Assembly (NCBI GenBank): GCA_023101885.1
Contig: JALPQD010000125.1
Location: 3,765,140-3,829,139 of the forward strand
From: Typhlomys cinereus
Lineage: Eukaryota > Chordata > Mammalia > Rodentia > Platacanthomyidae
Direction of reading: 5' to 3'
DNA: 64,000 nt
Under the pieces are notes generated by a model. The model ran no database searches. It saw nothing but the letters and a program-made list of their open reading frames with translations, and had not been told where the DNA came from. This document shows positions 32,106 through 46,640 of the stretch, piece by piece (position 1 is the stretch's first letter; every line of letters starts with the position of its first letter). A program made the translations under genes and the position numbers.

Positions 32106-33552
32106 CAAATGCTTTAGTTGTCAGATGTACAATACCAATGTATGATTTTGCTCAACCCTTGGGCTCCTAGGCAATGCTAAGTTTAGTTCTCAAAGTTATC
32201 ATTTTATTCATTTTATTCATTACGGGCGTAGGTTCATCACCATAAACCATTGTTCATGGAAATCCCAGGAATGTTGGTTACACAGTTTAATTCACAGTTA
32301 TCAAAGACTGTGATGGGAATTTTAATCCCCACAAGAACCCAATATTTTCTGTGCAGGCAAACAACACACCATTTTTTTAATCATTTCACTTGGAAAACAA
32401 ACGTTGATTGAGAATGTTAATATATACAAACAAAATGAGATTTGTCGTTGCCACATTTACCTCTTCTAACCGTCCATGTCCACCCTCACCCGATTTCATC
32501 AATCCAACTATGTGTCCTCCCACCTCGCATCCCCGCATGTGTGGATAGCAACCTGCATTTTGGGAACCCTATGCTAGATCTGGGACAGTATCTGTTGTCA
32601 GTGTAATTTTCTCCGCACAGGACACTCAACAAGTGAGGAGGCTCCCGTTTAGTGGTCCAGAGCCTGCTGAATGATTCAGTTTTTTTTGGTTATAAAACAC
32701 CCATTATTGCCATTTGGATTAGAGGATCGTACGTCCCTTGTGTTTCCCCATAATCCTACCTATCATGCTTTTGTGATCCCCCACGTTTGTATGTATGGAT
32801 ATCCAATACTAAAATGACAGAATTTTAAAACATCGCTGCTTGTCCTTTCTATGAACGTCTACTGCCATGGGTCAAACATTAGCATCAGTGGAATTCTGTG
32901 TCTTCATGTTTTAAAATATGAAGATGGTGATGATGATCCTCTGTTTGTCTTTCTGAAGTCACCTGAACTCTACTCATGCAACAGGCCATGACTGTACTCT
33001 CCTATGTAGAGATATCTGTATCTCTCGGCATCGGCTTCTCCCTGTCTCACTTCTCTCGCTCCAAATAAATAAATAATCTTCCCATGGCCACATCCTCTTC
33101 TAGGCAGAGTGACCACAGGCCGGGCCCAGAGAGGGCAGCTCAATTTCCCATTTAATTTCACCCACACATGCCTCATTACCTAACAACCCTAGCTTTCATT
33201 CAGGCCCCCACCAATCCTTCGAAGCATATAAAAGAGCCGCCAAGAAATTATAGTGGTCATGAGAACCTCTGACTGGTGACGCAGTTGCCAGTACAATACA
33301 ACGGAAGTCCCAATAGTCTCACAATTCAAAACAGAGAAAACTGTTCTCATAACCATAAATGAGTATACCATTTATTTTTCTTTTCGTTTAACATGAATGA
33401 TATTCACCACATCTTAAGTTTCCCATACAGTGACACAAAGCCAGCCCCCACCCACCGTTCATTATATTAGGCATTCACCATCATCATAACCTCTAATATT
33501 AGCAGCCATATCGCAGCATATAAAACCCCTTGCTAATATATCCACTCTGAAA
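32106..33552. other. Unassigned sequence
   Basis: No gene is supported. Minus-strand frames of 60-68 codons near 32970-33371 show no recognisable domain. The segment 32440-32780 may be a very old interspersed repeat, but I cannot name it. Confidence 0.45.
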
Positions 33553-33558
33553 ATCTTC

Positions 33559-33881
33559 TTTTTTTAATTTTTATAATTATAGTTATTCAAGTGTGAATAG
33601 GGTGTGTACGGTGTGTGTGGATGTTTGTTGTGTGTGCAGAAAACCACGGACAATTCAGGAATCACCATCGACCGCCACCACCCATACCTTGTTTACTCTA
33701 CCCCCTGATTCTCAGGCTCTGTCCCCCCCCCCCCCCCCCTACCACCCGACCAGAACCAGAAACACAGGCCATAGGCCACCCCTGCTTCCGCCCAGCATCT
33801 ATACATGGGGACTAGGAACCAAACTCAGGACCTTCTGCCTGCAAGGCAGAGGCTTAACCCCTGAGCCACCTCTCCAGCCCC
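33559..33881 (-). mobile_element. B2-type SINE, reverse orientation, well preserved
   Basis: The head at the right end is nearly canonical on the minus strand (GGGGCTGGAGAGGTGGCTCA, GGGGTTAAGCCTCTGCC, then CAGGTCC region). The middle contains an 18-C run (33722-33740) and the left end is a TG-rich tail. It is closely related to the copies at 55119 and 59821. Confidence 0.85.
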
Positions 33882-33959
33882 TGTTATATCTTCTTTAAGC
33901 TGTTTCCATACTAAATCCAAACCTCATCTAACAATCCCTGACACCTTCTTTTTATTTTA

Positions 33960-34735
33960 TTGTTATTTTTTAAGTTTTCCATATATTTTTATTTCATTTT
34001 TCCACTCATACAAAGTATACCCATTCCCCTCCCTCCCTCCCTCCACACGTCCCTAGACTCTGTTGTTCACTCCCCCTTTTCCCCTTTCCTCCCTCCCTCT
34101 TTTTACCCAGTGCCCCCCCCCTTTCTGGAGCATCCTTCACTATGCATGTCAAACTTCCCTCTGGGTCCTCCACTCTGAAGAGGTGTAAGGATTCAGTGGC
34201 TTTGCCTATGGCTCTTTTTTGTTTTCCCCTTAAGTATAGGAACACTATTGTGGCTGTTAATCCCTTGCCTCTAAGGATTCTAGTGCCTGTGATCCATGCT
34301 AGACTTTGGGGGTTCAGTGATATGTTGGCCATTGCACAGTCATAATCCAAGCCTTATAGGATTAACTTATATGGCCTAACTTGTAGGGAGTAAGCTTCCA
34401 GATCGGTGCTCCTACCCATCTTTAGGCTCTGCAACTTTACCAACACTCCCGCTTCTTCCAAAATTGTTTCCTAAGCTTTAGATGGGGAAATTAGGCTGGC
34501 TTGGCTCCAGGTGGTTTATATAGTCTCTGATTTTCTAAATTATGGTTTTTTGACTTTTTTTCAGTTTTGCTGCTCCTGACCTGCCCTTAGCTCCATCCTG
34601 ATGGGTATTGTATGTCACTCCCTGGCCAGAGATAAAAGGTTGTTAAGAAAGAGTCATTATAATAGTAGATTCAAAGGTAGGTGGAATAAGAGGAGGAAAA
34701 TGCTAGGGGGAGTCAGTATCCATATTTCAGGATGG
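33960..34735 (-). mobile_element. 5'-truncated L1 3' end, reverse orientation
   Basis: This has the standard young L1 3' UTR blocks in reverse, from the TTTCCACTCATACAAA tip through the C-rich strand to TAGGGGGAGTCAGTATCC, where homology stops. The next L1 of the same orientation begins immediately to the right. Confidence 0.8.
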
Positions 34736-36119
34736 ATACCTTCCATTTATTTAACATTTTGTATTATTTGCTGCGCATATACAAACTTAAATATCGACAC
34801 AAAAACACGAGTTCACGTGCTCCCTCCTCCCACCTCCCCGATGAAACCGCCCACTCCCCCGACCCTCACCCATTCCCTTCCCATCCCCCCGTTGCCCCCC
34901 CAAATTCCCGCAGAATTTCTTGTGCATGCCAGACTCTCTCTGGGCCCTCATTCGATCGAGACAACGGTGGCATTTTTCCTGAACACTTTCCCCGTGTTCC
35001 CCTTAAGCATAGGAACACTACTGTGGCTTTCAATCCCTTGCCTCCAAGGATCTGGTGCCTTTAGACAATGCTAGACTTTGTGAGGTCAATAGTGTGTTGG
35101 ACATTGCAGGGCAGCAAAGTCCAATTATGATGGCTCGGCCCTAACTTTGTGGAGTATCTGCAATCATGTGCTCCTCCCATCCTTGTGCTCTTACAATCTT
35201 ATCGCCCCTTCCTGCAATTTCCTTCCCTGATTCAGGATGGGGAAGATTGCTGGCCTAGTTCTGGTGGTTGATATAAGTCCTCTGAAGTATCTGGATTATG
35301 GTTTGTTGATTTTGCTTCTGTGCAGTGTTTGCTGCTCCTGCAAATCCTCACTCCACCGTGATAGGTATTGATATGTCACCCCCTCGCAAGAAACAAAAGC
35401 ATTAAACAGAAATCTTGTTAAGAGTAAAGGTTTCAAGTGTAGAATTGTAATAAAAAGTAGGAAACGCGGCAGTGAGGGAGAGGTCAGTCACCAATTTCAA
35501 AATGTTGACTTTTTATCTGCCCTATATGCCTATAGTGCCCTCTCCCCTTCTGGTTGATATCAACTCCATCTAGTTGTAAATGATCGGAATGAAAGTCTTG
35601 AACTTAACCAATATCTCATTACGTACTTGCAGTCCTTGATGGAGGCCTATGTTCTCTGCTCTAAATGGTCCTCCCTCTCTCCTTGTTGTCAGGTGTGGGC
35701 CCTCCTACCCGGGACACACCCTCCTGTTCTAAGCCTTGCAAAAATGTTTACGGTGGGTGTTACAGAGGAGTATCTTTGAGTGTCTCTAGTGAGCGGGTGT
35801 TTTTGTGACTAGGAGCCAAAAATTAGGGAATACATATGGCGCTTAATAATGTTTCTCTGGGTCGGGGTTACTTCACTTAATATTTGTTACTAATAACATC
35901 CATTTCCCAGCAATGTCCAGTAATTCATCATTTTGATGGCTGAGTAGTAACTCCACTTGTGTAGTGGCCCACAGTTGTACTATCCCCTCGCAATTGTTGG
36001 ACATTTGGGTGGTCCATGACATTGCTATGGAAACAGTGCTGGCAGACATGGCGTCGTGCTTGTGCTATGCGGGTGAAGTTTTTGCTGTATGTGGGGTTTA
36101 TTCCCAAAAGTGGAATAGC

Positions 36120-39100
36120 GGAAAGAAATACCACCAAAACATAACATCAAACAACATGCTTACAAAATCGACTAACAAAACAAGGTCACGAATGTAACAA
36201 TAATTGCTCCCAGTATAACATAATGTCAATGGTATTAACTCGCCATGTAAGAACACACAGATTACAAACTTGGATTAAAAAAACACAATCCAATCACACT
36301 CTGCTGCCTTCAGGAACTCATCTCACACAAAAGATAGACAACCTAAAGGAAAAGGCTGGTCCAATCTGCAAGCTAATGGAACCAGGAAACCAGGTAGGGG
36401 TAGCAATTAGCTTTCAGACAAAGTGGACTTCAAACCAAAGAAATCATAAGAGACACAGATGATACTACATTTTAGTCACAGTACAATTACACCAGAAGAC
36501 TCACATACGAACTATGCACCAATACCCTCACAGTTCATTAAGAGAACCCTACAGTTAAAGCAGAAATCAACCCCAACGATAATTCTGGGATTCAACATGC
36601 CCTCTTCAACATGGGATAGATCAACAGTCAAAAGCTTAACAGAGACAACTTGGAACTTAATCAAAACCTTAAGAAATGGACCTTACAGATTCTATCAACG
36701 TTTTCACCCAGCACAAAAGAATACACTATTTTTCAGCAGCACACAGGAACTTTCCCCAAAATAGATCACATAGGCCACAAAACAAATCTACACATATACA
36801 AAAAGTTGAAATTCTAACCTGTCCCTATCAGACCACCAGGCCTAAAGCTGGACATCTCAACCAACAAACAGGAAAATACACTAACTCTGGAAACTAACAA
36901 TATGATGCTGAATGAGAACTGTGATTCAGGAAGAAATTCAAAAGGAAATTCAAGATTTTCTAAAGTGAGATAATGAATACAACTTACAAAATCGTGGACA
37001 CATGAAAGCGTCCAAGAGAAAGTCAAATAGCTCCTAATGCCTACATCAAAAAAAATGGAAACATCAAAATAAATAACTTAACATGCAGCTTAAAGCTTTA
37101 GAGACACTAGCAATCATCCCAAAAGAGTAAAGAGAGAATTAGCAAAATCATAGGGAGAAAATATCTGAAATGAGATAAGAAAAAAGATGTAAAAATAACC
37201 AGTCAAAAAGCGTTTTTTGAAAAATAAATAAATAGATACACCTCCAGCTAAATTAACAAAGCAAAAAGAGAAAACCCAATTAACAAAAAGAAATGAAAAT
37301 GGAGTAATCACTACGATACCAAGAAATCCAGAGAATAATAAACATATATTCAAAAACTTATACTCTGAAATTTGTGAACAACCAAAAAAAGAGATGGATA
37401 AATTCTAAGTAAAACAAAACCTACCTAAATTGAATCAGGAAGTTGGTGAATTAAACATCCCATAAATATAAAGGAAATTGAAGAAGTTAATCTCGAATCT
37501 TCCCACCAAAAAATGTCCTGGACCAATGATTCAGACAGAGTTCAGCCAGACATTGTAAGGAGTTAATAACAAACCAATTCCTTAAACTGTTTCCATTCAA
37601 ATAGCAAAGGTAAGGAACACTACCAAATTAACTTTCTATGAAGCTAATATCGTCTTAACCCCAAAACCTAATAAAGATTCACTAAAAAAGAAAACTATAG
37701 GCCGATCTCCCTGAATGAACACAGATGCAAAGATTCTCAACAAAGTCTTAGCAAATCGGATTCAAAAAACATATCAAAAAGACATCACAGGGAACAAGTA
37801 GGCTCATCCCCGGCACACAAGGTTGGTTCAACATACGCAAACCAATAATGTAATTCATCATGTAAACCAGTCCAAAGTCCAAGACCACATGAACTCCGAT
37901 AGATGCAGAAAAAGCCTTTTGACAAGATCAACAGCCTTTTATGATCAAAACGCTAGAGAGTAGGAATGGAAGGAACATTTATCAATATAATAAAAGCGGT
38001 ATCAACAAGCCCACAGCAAGGATTATGCGTCAATGGGGAACAATTGGAAGAATTCCCACTCCGATCAGGAACTAGACAAGGCGGTCATCCACCACTTCTT
38101 TTCAATTTTGACTTGAGTCTAGCTGAAGCCATAAGACAAGAAAGGACATAAAAGGGATTCAAATAGCAAGGAAGATCAAGCTTTATCTATTTGCAGATGA
38201 CATGATCTTATAACCTGAGTGATCCCAAAAACTCCACCAGAAGCTCCTGGAACTAATTGAGAAGTTCAGGCAGGGTGGCAGGATACAAAATAATGTGCAA
38301 AAATCAGAGGCCTTCCATATGCCCAGAATGAAAGAAGTGAAAAGCCTTGAGAGAACATCAAATTTACTTAGCCCTACAAAAAATGAATACCTTGGTATAA
38401 ACCTAACCAAGGAGGTAAAACTTTACAATGAAAACTTTAAAAGCCTAAAGAAAGAAATTGCTGAAGACATCAGAAGGTGGAAAGACCTCCCATGCTCCTG
38501 GATGCAGAATCAACTCGTAAAATGACATCCCTACAAAGGCATAATACAATAAAATGCTTAACCAATTAAAATCCCAAGCATTCTTTAAAGAAGTTGACCA
38601 ATAATCCGAATTCATATGGAGGCACAAAAGACCCAGGATAGCAAAGACAATCTGAGTAACAAAAACACTGCTGGAGGATAACCAACCGAACCTTAGTCTA
38701 TACTACAAATCCATAGTTATAAAAACAGCCTGGTACTGGCCCAAATAGACACACACACAATAATGGAATAAGGGTTGAGGACCCAGATAAGCCACAAATA
38801 ACAGCCATTTGATCTTCGAAAAAGGCCCAAAAACCAATGGAAAAAGAACAGCATCTTAACAAATGGTGCTGGCAAAACTGGATCTCCACAGGCAGAAGTT
38901 AAAGCTGGACCCATATTGTCACCATGCAAGACTAATCCAAATGGATCAAGGACTTTGATAAGGCCAGAGACTATAAAAATCATACTGAACGGATAGGGAA
39001 CCCCTTGAGCTGATTGGGCTGGCCAACATTCCTAAACAGACATCCAATGGCACAGTCCCTGCACCACTCTCACAGTTGGGATCTGTGAAATTAAAGAGCT

Positions 39101-40809
39101 TCTGTTCAGATAAAGAGATGTAAACACGACTCAAAGGCAACCCACAGAATGGGAGAAAATCTTCACTAACCACATATCGATAGAGCTCTACTGTCCAGAG
39201 TGCACAAAGAACTTAGAAAAAACACCAAGGAAACCAATGGCCCAATAAAAAAATGGGCCTGGAACTTAAAAGAAATTTACAGGAAGAAATTAAAATGTCT
39301 AACAAATTTCTTAAAAAATGCTCACTTTTAGCCACAGGGAAATGCAAATCAAAACTTCCCTGAGATATATCACTACCCCGGTCAGGATGGAAAAAAATCC
39401 ACAATAAAACAAAAGGCTGGAGAGGATGTGGGAGGGGAACGCTCTACATTGCTGGTGGGAATGCAGGCTCAAACACCATTCTGGCGACCCTCTGGAGATT
39501 CTTAAAAATTAAAGATTAAAATGCCTATGACCCTGCTATTCCACTTTGGGAATAACCCCCATCAGCAGAGGTTCCATCGATAACACAAGCACGACATTTC
39601 ATAGCAGCACTGTTTACATAGCAAAGTCATGGAATCAACCTAAATGTCCAACAGTTGACGAGTGGATAAGGAAATGTGGTACATATACAATGGAAGTACT
39701 ACCAGCCATCAAAAATGATGAATTACTGGATTTGCTGGAAATGGATGTCATTAGAAACAATTTATATTAGTGAAGTATCCCACCCAGAAAGTTAAGTGCG
39801 TATGTATACTCCCTAATAGGTGGCTCCTAGTACCAAACTCACCCAGCCCATATTGAGACACTCAAGGTAAACCTATGTAATACGGTAATTGCAAGGATTG
39901 TAAAAGGAGGGATGGGGTTGGAGGGCCACACCAAACACAAGGAGAAGAGGGACTAGTTACATAGAGGAAATAGACCTCCAAGGAATGCAAGTAAGTAATG
40001 TGAACACCTGGTTAAGTTCACAGACGTCGTTTCCTGATCAGTACAACTGAGCGGTAAGATCTCACCAGAAGGGAGGGCATAGTCTGGCAGATGAAAAGAG
40101 ATCATTTTGCAAATGGGTGACTGATCCCTCCCTCACACCGAGGTTTTCCTGCTTTTTAATTACATCTACCCTTGAATGTGCTCTATTATAAAAAGACCCA
40201 GTTTAACAGTTTTTTGTCTCTGACCAGGGGGTGACATACAGTGCCATCAGAAGGGAGTGAAGGGCATTGCAGGAGCAGCAAAACTGCAAAAGAAATCAAC
40301 AAACCACAATCCATAACTTCAGAGACTATATCATCCACAGAGACAAGCCAACCTAATACCCCCCACCTGACTCAGGGACATCTGCGGAAGAGGGGGCGGT
40401 AAGATTGTAAGAGCAAAGGATGGGGGAGCAATGATTTGCAAAGATCCACACAAGTAGGGCGAAGAATCATAATAGGACTTTGATGCCCTCACCATGTCGT
40501 CACACTATTGACCTCACAAAGTCTAGCTCGCTAAAGGCACCAAGACCTTGGAGGCAAGGGATTGATGGCCACAGTAGTGTTCCTATGCTTAAGGGGAACA
40601 CAGAAAGGGTTCAGGGAAATGCCATGGTCCTTTTATGTCATCGAAAGGAGGACCAAGAGGAGAGTTAGGCATCACAATAAGGACTCTGGGAATTGGGGGG
40701 GAGGCACTGGGAGATAGGGAGGGAGGGAGAGGGAGGAAGGGGTTCGGGAGGAGGAGGGGGGAGGGGACTGTTCTACCTATTAAGTTTGTATGACCAGAAA
40801 TAATAATAA
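36120..40809 (+). mobile_element. L1 inserted in element D, complete ORF2 and 3' UTR
   Basis: The TSD AAAAGTGGAATAGC lies directly on both sides (36106-36119, 40810-40823). It begins just before the ORF2 start and ends with CCTATTAAGTTTGTATGACC and an A-rich tail, so it is truncated only for 5' UTR and ORF1. The RT catalytic FADD is intact at 38190-38201. ORF2 is chopped into short frames by many single-base losses, for example around 38100, 38520 and 39550. Confidence 0.92.
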
Positions 40810-43800
40810 AAAAGTGGAATAGCAGGGTCATATGGCATTTCAATCTATAATCTCTAAGAATCTCCAGATGCCTCGCCAGAGTGGATTTATGAGCCTGCAG
40901 TCCCACCAGCAATTTAGGAGAGTTCCCCTCTCTCCACATCCTCTCCAGCATTTGGTCTTGTTTGTATTGTGGATTTTTGCCATCTGACGTGGGGGAATAT
41001 TTCAGGAAGTTTTTGATATGCAATTCCCTAAGGGCTAAGGAAGAGTGGGACATTTTTGAAGATATTTGTTTAGACATTTTAATTTCAACCCTGGTAAATT
41101 TTCTTTTAAGTTCCAGGGCCATTTTTAATTGGGCCATAGTTTCCTTGGTGTATAGTTTTCTAAGTTCTTTTGTGCACGCGGATAAAAGCGGTCTTTCAGA
41201 TTATTGTGGTTAGTGATAGATTTTCTCCCATTCTGTGGGTTGGCCTTTGAGCCGTGTGAAAACTCTTTATCTGAACAAAGCTCTTTAATTTCACAAGATC
41301 CCAACTGTTGAGAGTTGGTAATAGTAACGGTGGCCATGGGAGTCTGGTTTAGGAATGTCTGCCTAGGCCATCAGCTCTAAGGGAGTGCCCTATCCTTTCC
41401 ACTAGGATTTTTACAGTCTCTGGCCTATATCAAGGTCCTTGATCAATTTAGAATTAAGTCTTGTACATGGTGACAAGTACAGGTCCAGTTTTAATCTTCT
41501 CCATGTGGAGATCCAGTTTTGCCAGCACCATTTGTTGAAGATACTGTTCTTTTTCCATTGAATCTTTTGGTCCCCTTTGTGAAAGACCAAATGACTGTAA
41601 CGTTGTGGGCTTATATCTTGGTCTTCATCCCTTATGCATTGATCTGCATGTCTATTTTGGAGCCAGTACCAGGCTGTCTTTATAACTATGGATTTGTAGT
41701 ATAGACTAGGTTCAGTATGGTAATACCTCCAGCAGTGTTTTTGTTTATCAGGATTGTTCTTTGCTATCCTGGGTCTTTTGTGCCTCTATATGAATTGTAA
41801 GGTGGTTTGGTCAACTTCTTTAAAGAATGTCCTTGGAATTTTAATTGGTATAGCATTGAATCTGTATATTGACCTTTGGTGCGATGGTCATTTTATGATG
41901 TTGATTCGGTGCCTATCCAGCATATGGGAGGTCTTTCCACCTTCTTGGTGTCTTCTGCTATTTCTTTCTTTAGGGTTTTAAAAGTTTTCATTGTAAAGGT
42001 CTGTTACCTCCTTTGTTAGGTTTATACCAAGGATTTTCAATTTTTTTTTAAGGTCTAGGTAAATGGGATGTTTTTTCTCTCTCACGGCTTTTTCACTTCT
42101 GTCATTCGGGGCATACAGGAAGGCCACTGATTTTTGTACATTTAATTTGATCCTGCCACCCTGCTGAACTTCTCAATTAGTTCCAGGAGCTTTCCCTGGT
42201 GGAGTTTTTTGGGATCCCTCAGGTATACAGATCATGTCACTCGCAAATAGGGAACTGCTTCTTTCTTCCTTGCCAATTTTGAATCCTTTATATTGTCCCT
42301 TTCTGTCTTATGGCTCACCTAAGAGTTTCCAAGTACAATATTGAACAGAAGTGTTGACATGGAACAGACTTTCTAGTTCCTGATCAAATTGGGAATGCTT
42401 CCAGTTTTTCCCCATGGAGCATAATCCTTGTGGGGGCTTGTTGTAATACAGCTTTTATATATTGATAAAGGTTCCTTCATGAGAACCTTCTCTTTGTTTT
42501 GATCAAAAAGACTGTTGGATTCTGTCCAAAAGGTTTTTTTCTGCATCTATTGGGTATCAGTGGTGCTTGGACTTTGGACGGGTTTACATGATGAAATTGC
42601 ATTTATTTTATTGCGTATGTGTTGACCACACTTGTGTCCTGGAATGACGCCCGACTTGGTCCCCATGAATGAACTTTTTGGATATGTTTTTGAATCCAAT
42701 TTGCTTAAGATTTTGTTGAGAATCTTTGCGTCTGTGTTCCCTCAGAGAGATCGGCCTATGGTTTTTTTTTAAGTGAATCTTTGTTAGGTTTTGGGATTAA
42801 AATGATATGAGCTTCATAGAAGGAATTGGGTAGTGTTCCTTCTTGCTATTTGATGGAAACAGTTTAGGAGTATTGGTATTATTAACTCCTTAAATGTCTG
42901 GTAGAAACTCTGTGCTGATCCATCTGGTTCTAGGACATTTTTTGGTGGGAACGTTTGAGATTACTTCCTCAATTTCCTCATATGTTAATGTTATATGACT
43001 ATATACAAATTCACAACTTCCTGATTCAATTTAGGTAAGTTGTGTTTACTTAGGAATTCATCCAACTATTTTGTGTTGTCAAACTTCACAGAGTATAAGT
43101 CTTTGAAATACGATGTTATAATTCTCTGGATTTCTTGGGTATCAGTAGTGATAACTCCATTTTCATTTCTAATTTTTTTAATTTGGTTTTTCTCTCTCTT
43201 ACTTTTGGTTAATTTAGCTAGGGTTGTATCAATCTTATTGATTTCTTCAAAAAAAAGTGTTTTTTGACTGGTTGATTTTCTCTATTGTTTTCCTAATCTT
43301 GATTTCAGATATTTCTTCTCTTATATTGCTGACCTCCTCTCTTCTATTACTTTTGGGATCAGATTAATATAGTTTCTCTAAAGCTTTAAACTGTATTATT
43401 AAGTTATTTATTAATGATGTTTCCATTTTTTTTGATGTAGGCATTAAGAGCTATGACCTAACCTCTAAAGAGAACTTTCATTGTGTGCCAGAGATTTTGG
43501 TAAATTGTATTTTCATTATCGTTCACTTTCAGGAAATCTTGAATTTCTTTTTTAATTTCTTCCTGAATCCAGTTCTCATTCAGCATCATATTGTTAAGTT
43601 TCCAGGAGTTAGTGTATTTTCCTCCTGTTTGTTGTGTTGTGGATGTCCAGCTTTAGGCCGTGGTGGTCTGATAGGGCACAGGTCAGAATTTCAACTTTTT
43701 TGTATATGTGTAGATTCGTTTTGTGTCCCAATATGTGATGTATTTTGGAGAACGTTGCGTGTGCTGCTGAGAAAAATTCTTTGGTACATGGGTGAAACAT

Positions 43801-45177
43801 TTGATAGAGATGTGTAAGGTCCATTTATTTAAGGGTTTGATTAAAGTCCAAAGTGTCTCTGTTAAGCTTTTGACCTGTTGATCTATCCCATGTTGAGAGG
43901 GCGATGTTGAAGTCCTCAAGAATTATCGTTTGGGGGTAGATTTCTTGCTTTATACGCTGCAGGGTTCTCTTAATGAATGTGGAGGGGCCCGTATTGGGGT
44001 GCTATATATGTCATTGTTGTGAAAGTCTTTTCCTGGTGAATTGTACCTTGTGACAAAATGTATATCCATCTTGTGTCTCTTATGATTTTCTTTCTTTGGT
44101 TTAAAGCCCACTTTTCTGAAAAATAATTGCTACCCGCCTGCTTCCTGGTTCCATTAGCTTGCAAGTTTTTTGGACCAGCCTTTCATTCTTAGGATGGTGC
44201 CTATCTTTTGTGGTGAGATGATTTTTCCTGAAGGCAGCAGAGTGTTGGATTGTGGTTTTTAATCCAAGTTTGGTAATCTGTGTCTCTTAATCGGCGAGTT
44301 AATACCATTGACATTTAATGTTATAATGGAGAAATTATTGTTAATTTTTGGACATTTTTTTGTTTTAGTGGACCTTTTAAACTGTTTGTTTTGATATTTA
44401 TGTTTTTGGTGTATTATACTTCCCGTCTGTCCGGCTGGATAGCTGTTTCTTTTCTTAAAAGCTTGAGTATCAATTCGGCATTTTTTTTGAAGGCCTGGTT
44501 TGGCAGACATGTATCCCTTCACTGGTCTTTGTGCTGGAAAACTTTTCTTTCTCCCTCAATCATGACAGATAGTTTTGCTGGGTATATCAGTCTGGCTTGG
44601 CATTTTTTGCTCATTTAATGCTTGAAGTTGTCTCTCTCTAAAGTTCTTCTGTTTTTATACTTGTTTCCATTGGATAGTCATTTGTTTATTCTAATAGGTT
44701 TACCTTTAAAAATGACTTGCTTTTTTTCTTTTGAAGCTCTCAGCAACCTTTTCTTTGTCTTGAATGTGAGTGTTTTCACTATTATTTGCCGGGCGATTTT
44801 CTATTTAGGTCGTATCTGTTTGGAGTGCGAAATGCTTCTTGATTTTGGATAGGCCCCTCATTCCTTTAATTGTGGGAAGTTTTCATTTATAATGAACTGA
44901 AATATTTCCGGCAGTGGTGGTGTTTTGGGATCTGTTCTGGTATCCATGAATGCACACGTTAGGCTTCTTCAGGGTGTCCCCATATCTCTTGAATGTGTTC
45001 CCCTCCCAGAATCTTTTTGGCTTTAACAATCTCTTCCATTGAGGCGGTATTCCCCCACTTTGTCTTCAAGATGTGAAATTCTATTTTCTGCCTCATTTGT
45101 TCTGCTGATAAGACTCTCTGTTGAGTTTTGGGTTGAAGATAACTAGTCTTTTAATTCAATTTTAAACTCTTCCTGAC

Positions 45178-45580
45178 TCCCTTCCCCATTCGCTCCTCCA
45201 GCCGGGAGGCATTCGCTGTCCAGCCGGGCCTCTTCAGCGACCTAGGTAAGCTCCGCCCACGCCCTCCCACCGGAACCCCAGTTCAGCCCACGGGATCCAT
45301 CTCCTACCCCACCATCCAGCCCGAGTCGCGTGCAGGGCGGAGGAAGGAGGAGGACCTCCCCCTGCGCCCTGGCCCGCCCCAGCTCCCTTTGGGTTAAAAA
45401 GCTCCACGTCGACGCCCCCATCTTCCCTTCCCCACTCCGCTCCACCAGCTGGGTCGCGCGGGCCGTCCAGCCGGGCCTCATCCGCGACCTAGGTAAGCTC
45501 CGTCCCTGCCCACCCACAGAACCCCAAGCCAAATAATTCAGTTTAGTGAAATTGAAAGATCTTAAGAGTTAAAAACGACA
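45178..45580 (+). promoter_or_regulatory. L1 5' UTR with tandem promoter monomers (about 247 bp period)
   Basis: Two copies of a GC- and CpG-rich unit are present. CCCTTCCCCA..CGCTCC..CCAGC starts at about 45179 and again at 45425, and CCTAGGTAAGCTCCG recurs at 45241 and 45488. The first copy is cut at its 5' side by the insertion point. Tandem 5' UTR monomers act as promoters in mouse L1 families. AGGTAAG also fits a splice donor. Confidence 0.8.
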
Positions 45581-46640
45581 ATGCCAAAGTCAAAGTGCAA
45601 ATCCATAAGAAGCAACACTCAAGTAAACAAATTTTCACTGAAGGAATTAATCCGCATAATGTTAGACTCCAACCAGAACAAACCCACAGAAAATGGCCAA
45701 GAAAGCCTGACCCAGGATAACGACCTTCAAAATATGATCATTACCATGTTCAATACTATGAAAGAGGAATTCCGGGAGGAGTTACATATCGAATCAATTG
45801 CTTTGAAGGTGGAATACAACAGACATGAGGAAAAACAGTTGAGAAAAACAGTGCAAGAAACAAAGCTGGCATAGAGCAATTAAAACAGTCTCAAGCAGAG
45901 CTTAAAACTGAGCTACAAGACAAGTTATCTTCCCAGAACTCCACAGAGAGTCTTATCAACAGAACTAACGAAGCAGAAACAGAATTTCAGACCTTGAAGA
46001 TAAAGTGGGAGTACTACCCAGCTCATGGAAGAGGTTTTTAAAGCCAAAAAGATACTTGAGAGAAATATCCAAGAATATGGGACACCCTGAAGAAGCCAAC
46101 ATCGTATTCATGGAAATACCAGAGCAAGAATCTCAAAATACCACCCCTGAGGAAATTTTTTTCAGATGATCACAAGGAAAACTTTCCTCATCTAAAAAAA
46201 GAGATGCCCATCCATATACAAGAGGCATTCCGCACCCAAAACAGATACGACCAAAACAAAGCAGCCACGGCAAATAATAGTTAAAACACTCCACATTCAA
46301 GATAAAGAACTGATGCTGAGAGCTCAAGGGAGAAAAAAACAGTCACTTTTAAAGGTAAACCTATTAAAATAACAAATGACTTCTCAGTCGAAAGAGTAAA
46401 AGCAAGAGAGCTTGGAGAGACAGACTTCAAGTATTGAATGAGCAAAAAATGTCAACCCAGGCTGATTTACCCTGCAAAAATCATCCGTCATGAGTGAGGG
46501 AGAAAGAAAATCTTCCACACAAAGACAACTTGAGGGATACATGTCCACCAAACCATGCTTTCACAAAAATGCTAGAAATAGATACTCAAGCTTGAAGAAA
46601 AAAACAGGCATATCCATGCAAACAAAGGCAAGTATAAACA
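45581..46640 (+). pseudogene. L1 ORF1 of the ORF1-only element
   Basis: It starts MPKSKCKSIRSNTQVN, the same basic N-terminus as the other copies. A 97-codon clean frame (45581-45874) with a heptad-like charged region follows. Later parts (Q-rich coiled coil, then the VKARELGETD region and the YPAK-like segment) are in shifted frames. The frame is broken as sequenced, by single-base indels. Confidence 0.8.

Noticed and set aside
33559..33896. TSD for the SINE (ATCTTCTTT on both sides)
   Set aside because: The right copy is separated from the SINE head by several extra bases and the sequence is low in complexity, so chance is likely.
45178..45580. CpG island promoter of a host gene
   Set aside because: The GC-rich repeats lie inside a TSD-bounded L1 insertion and lead directly into L1 ORF1.
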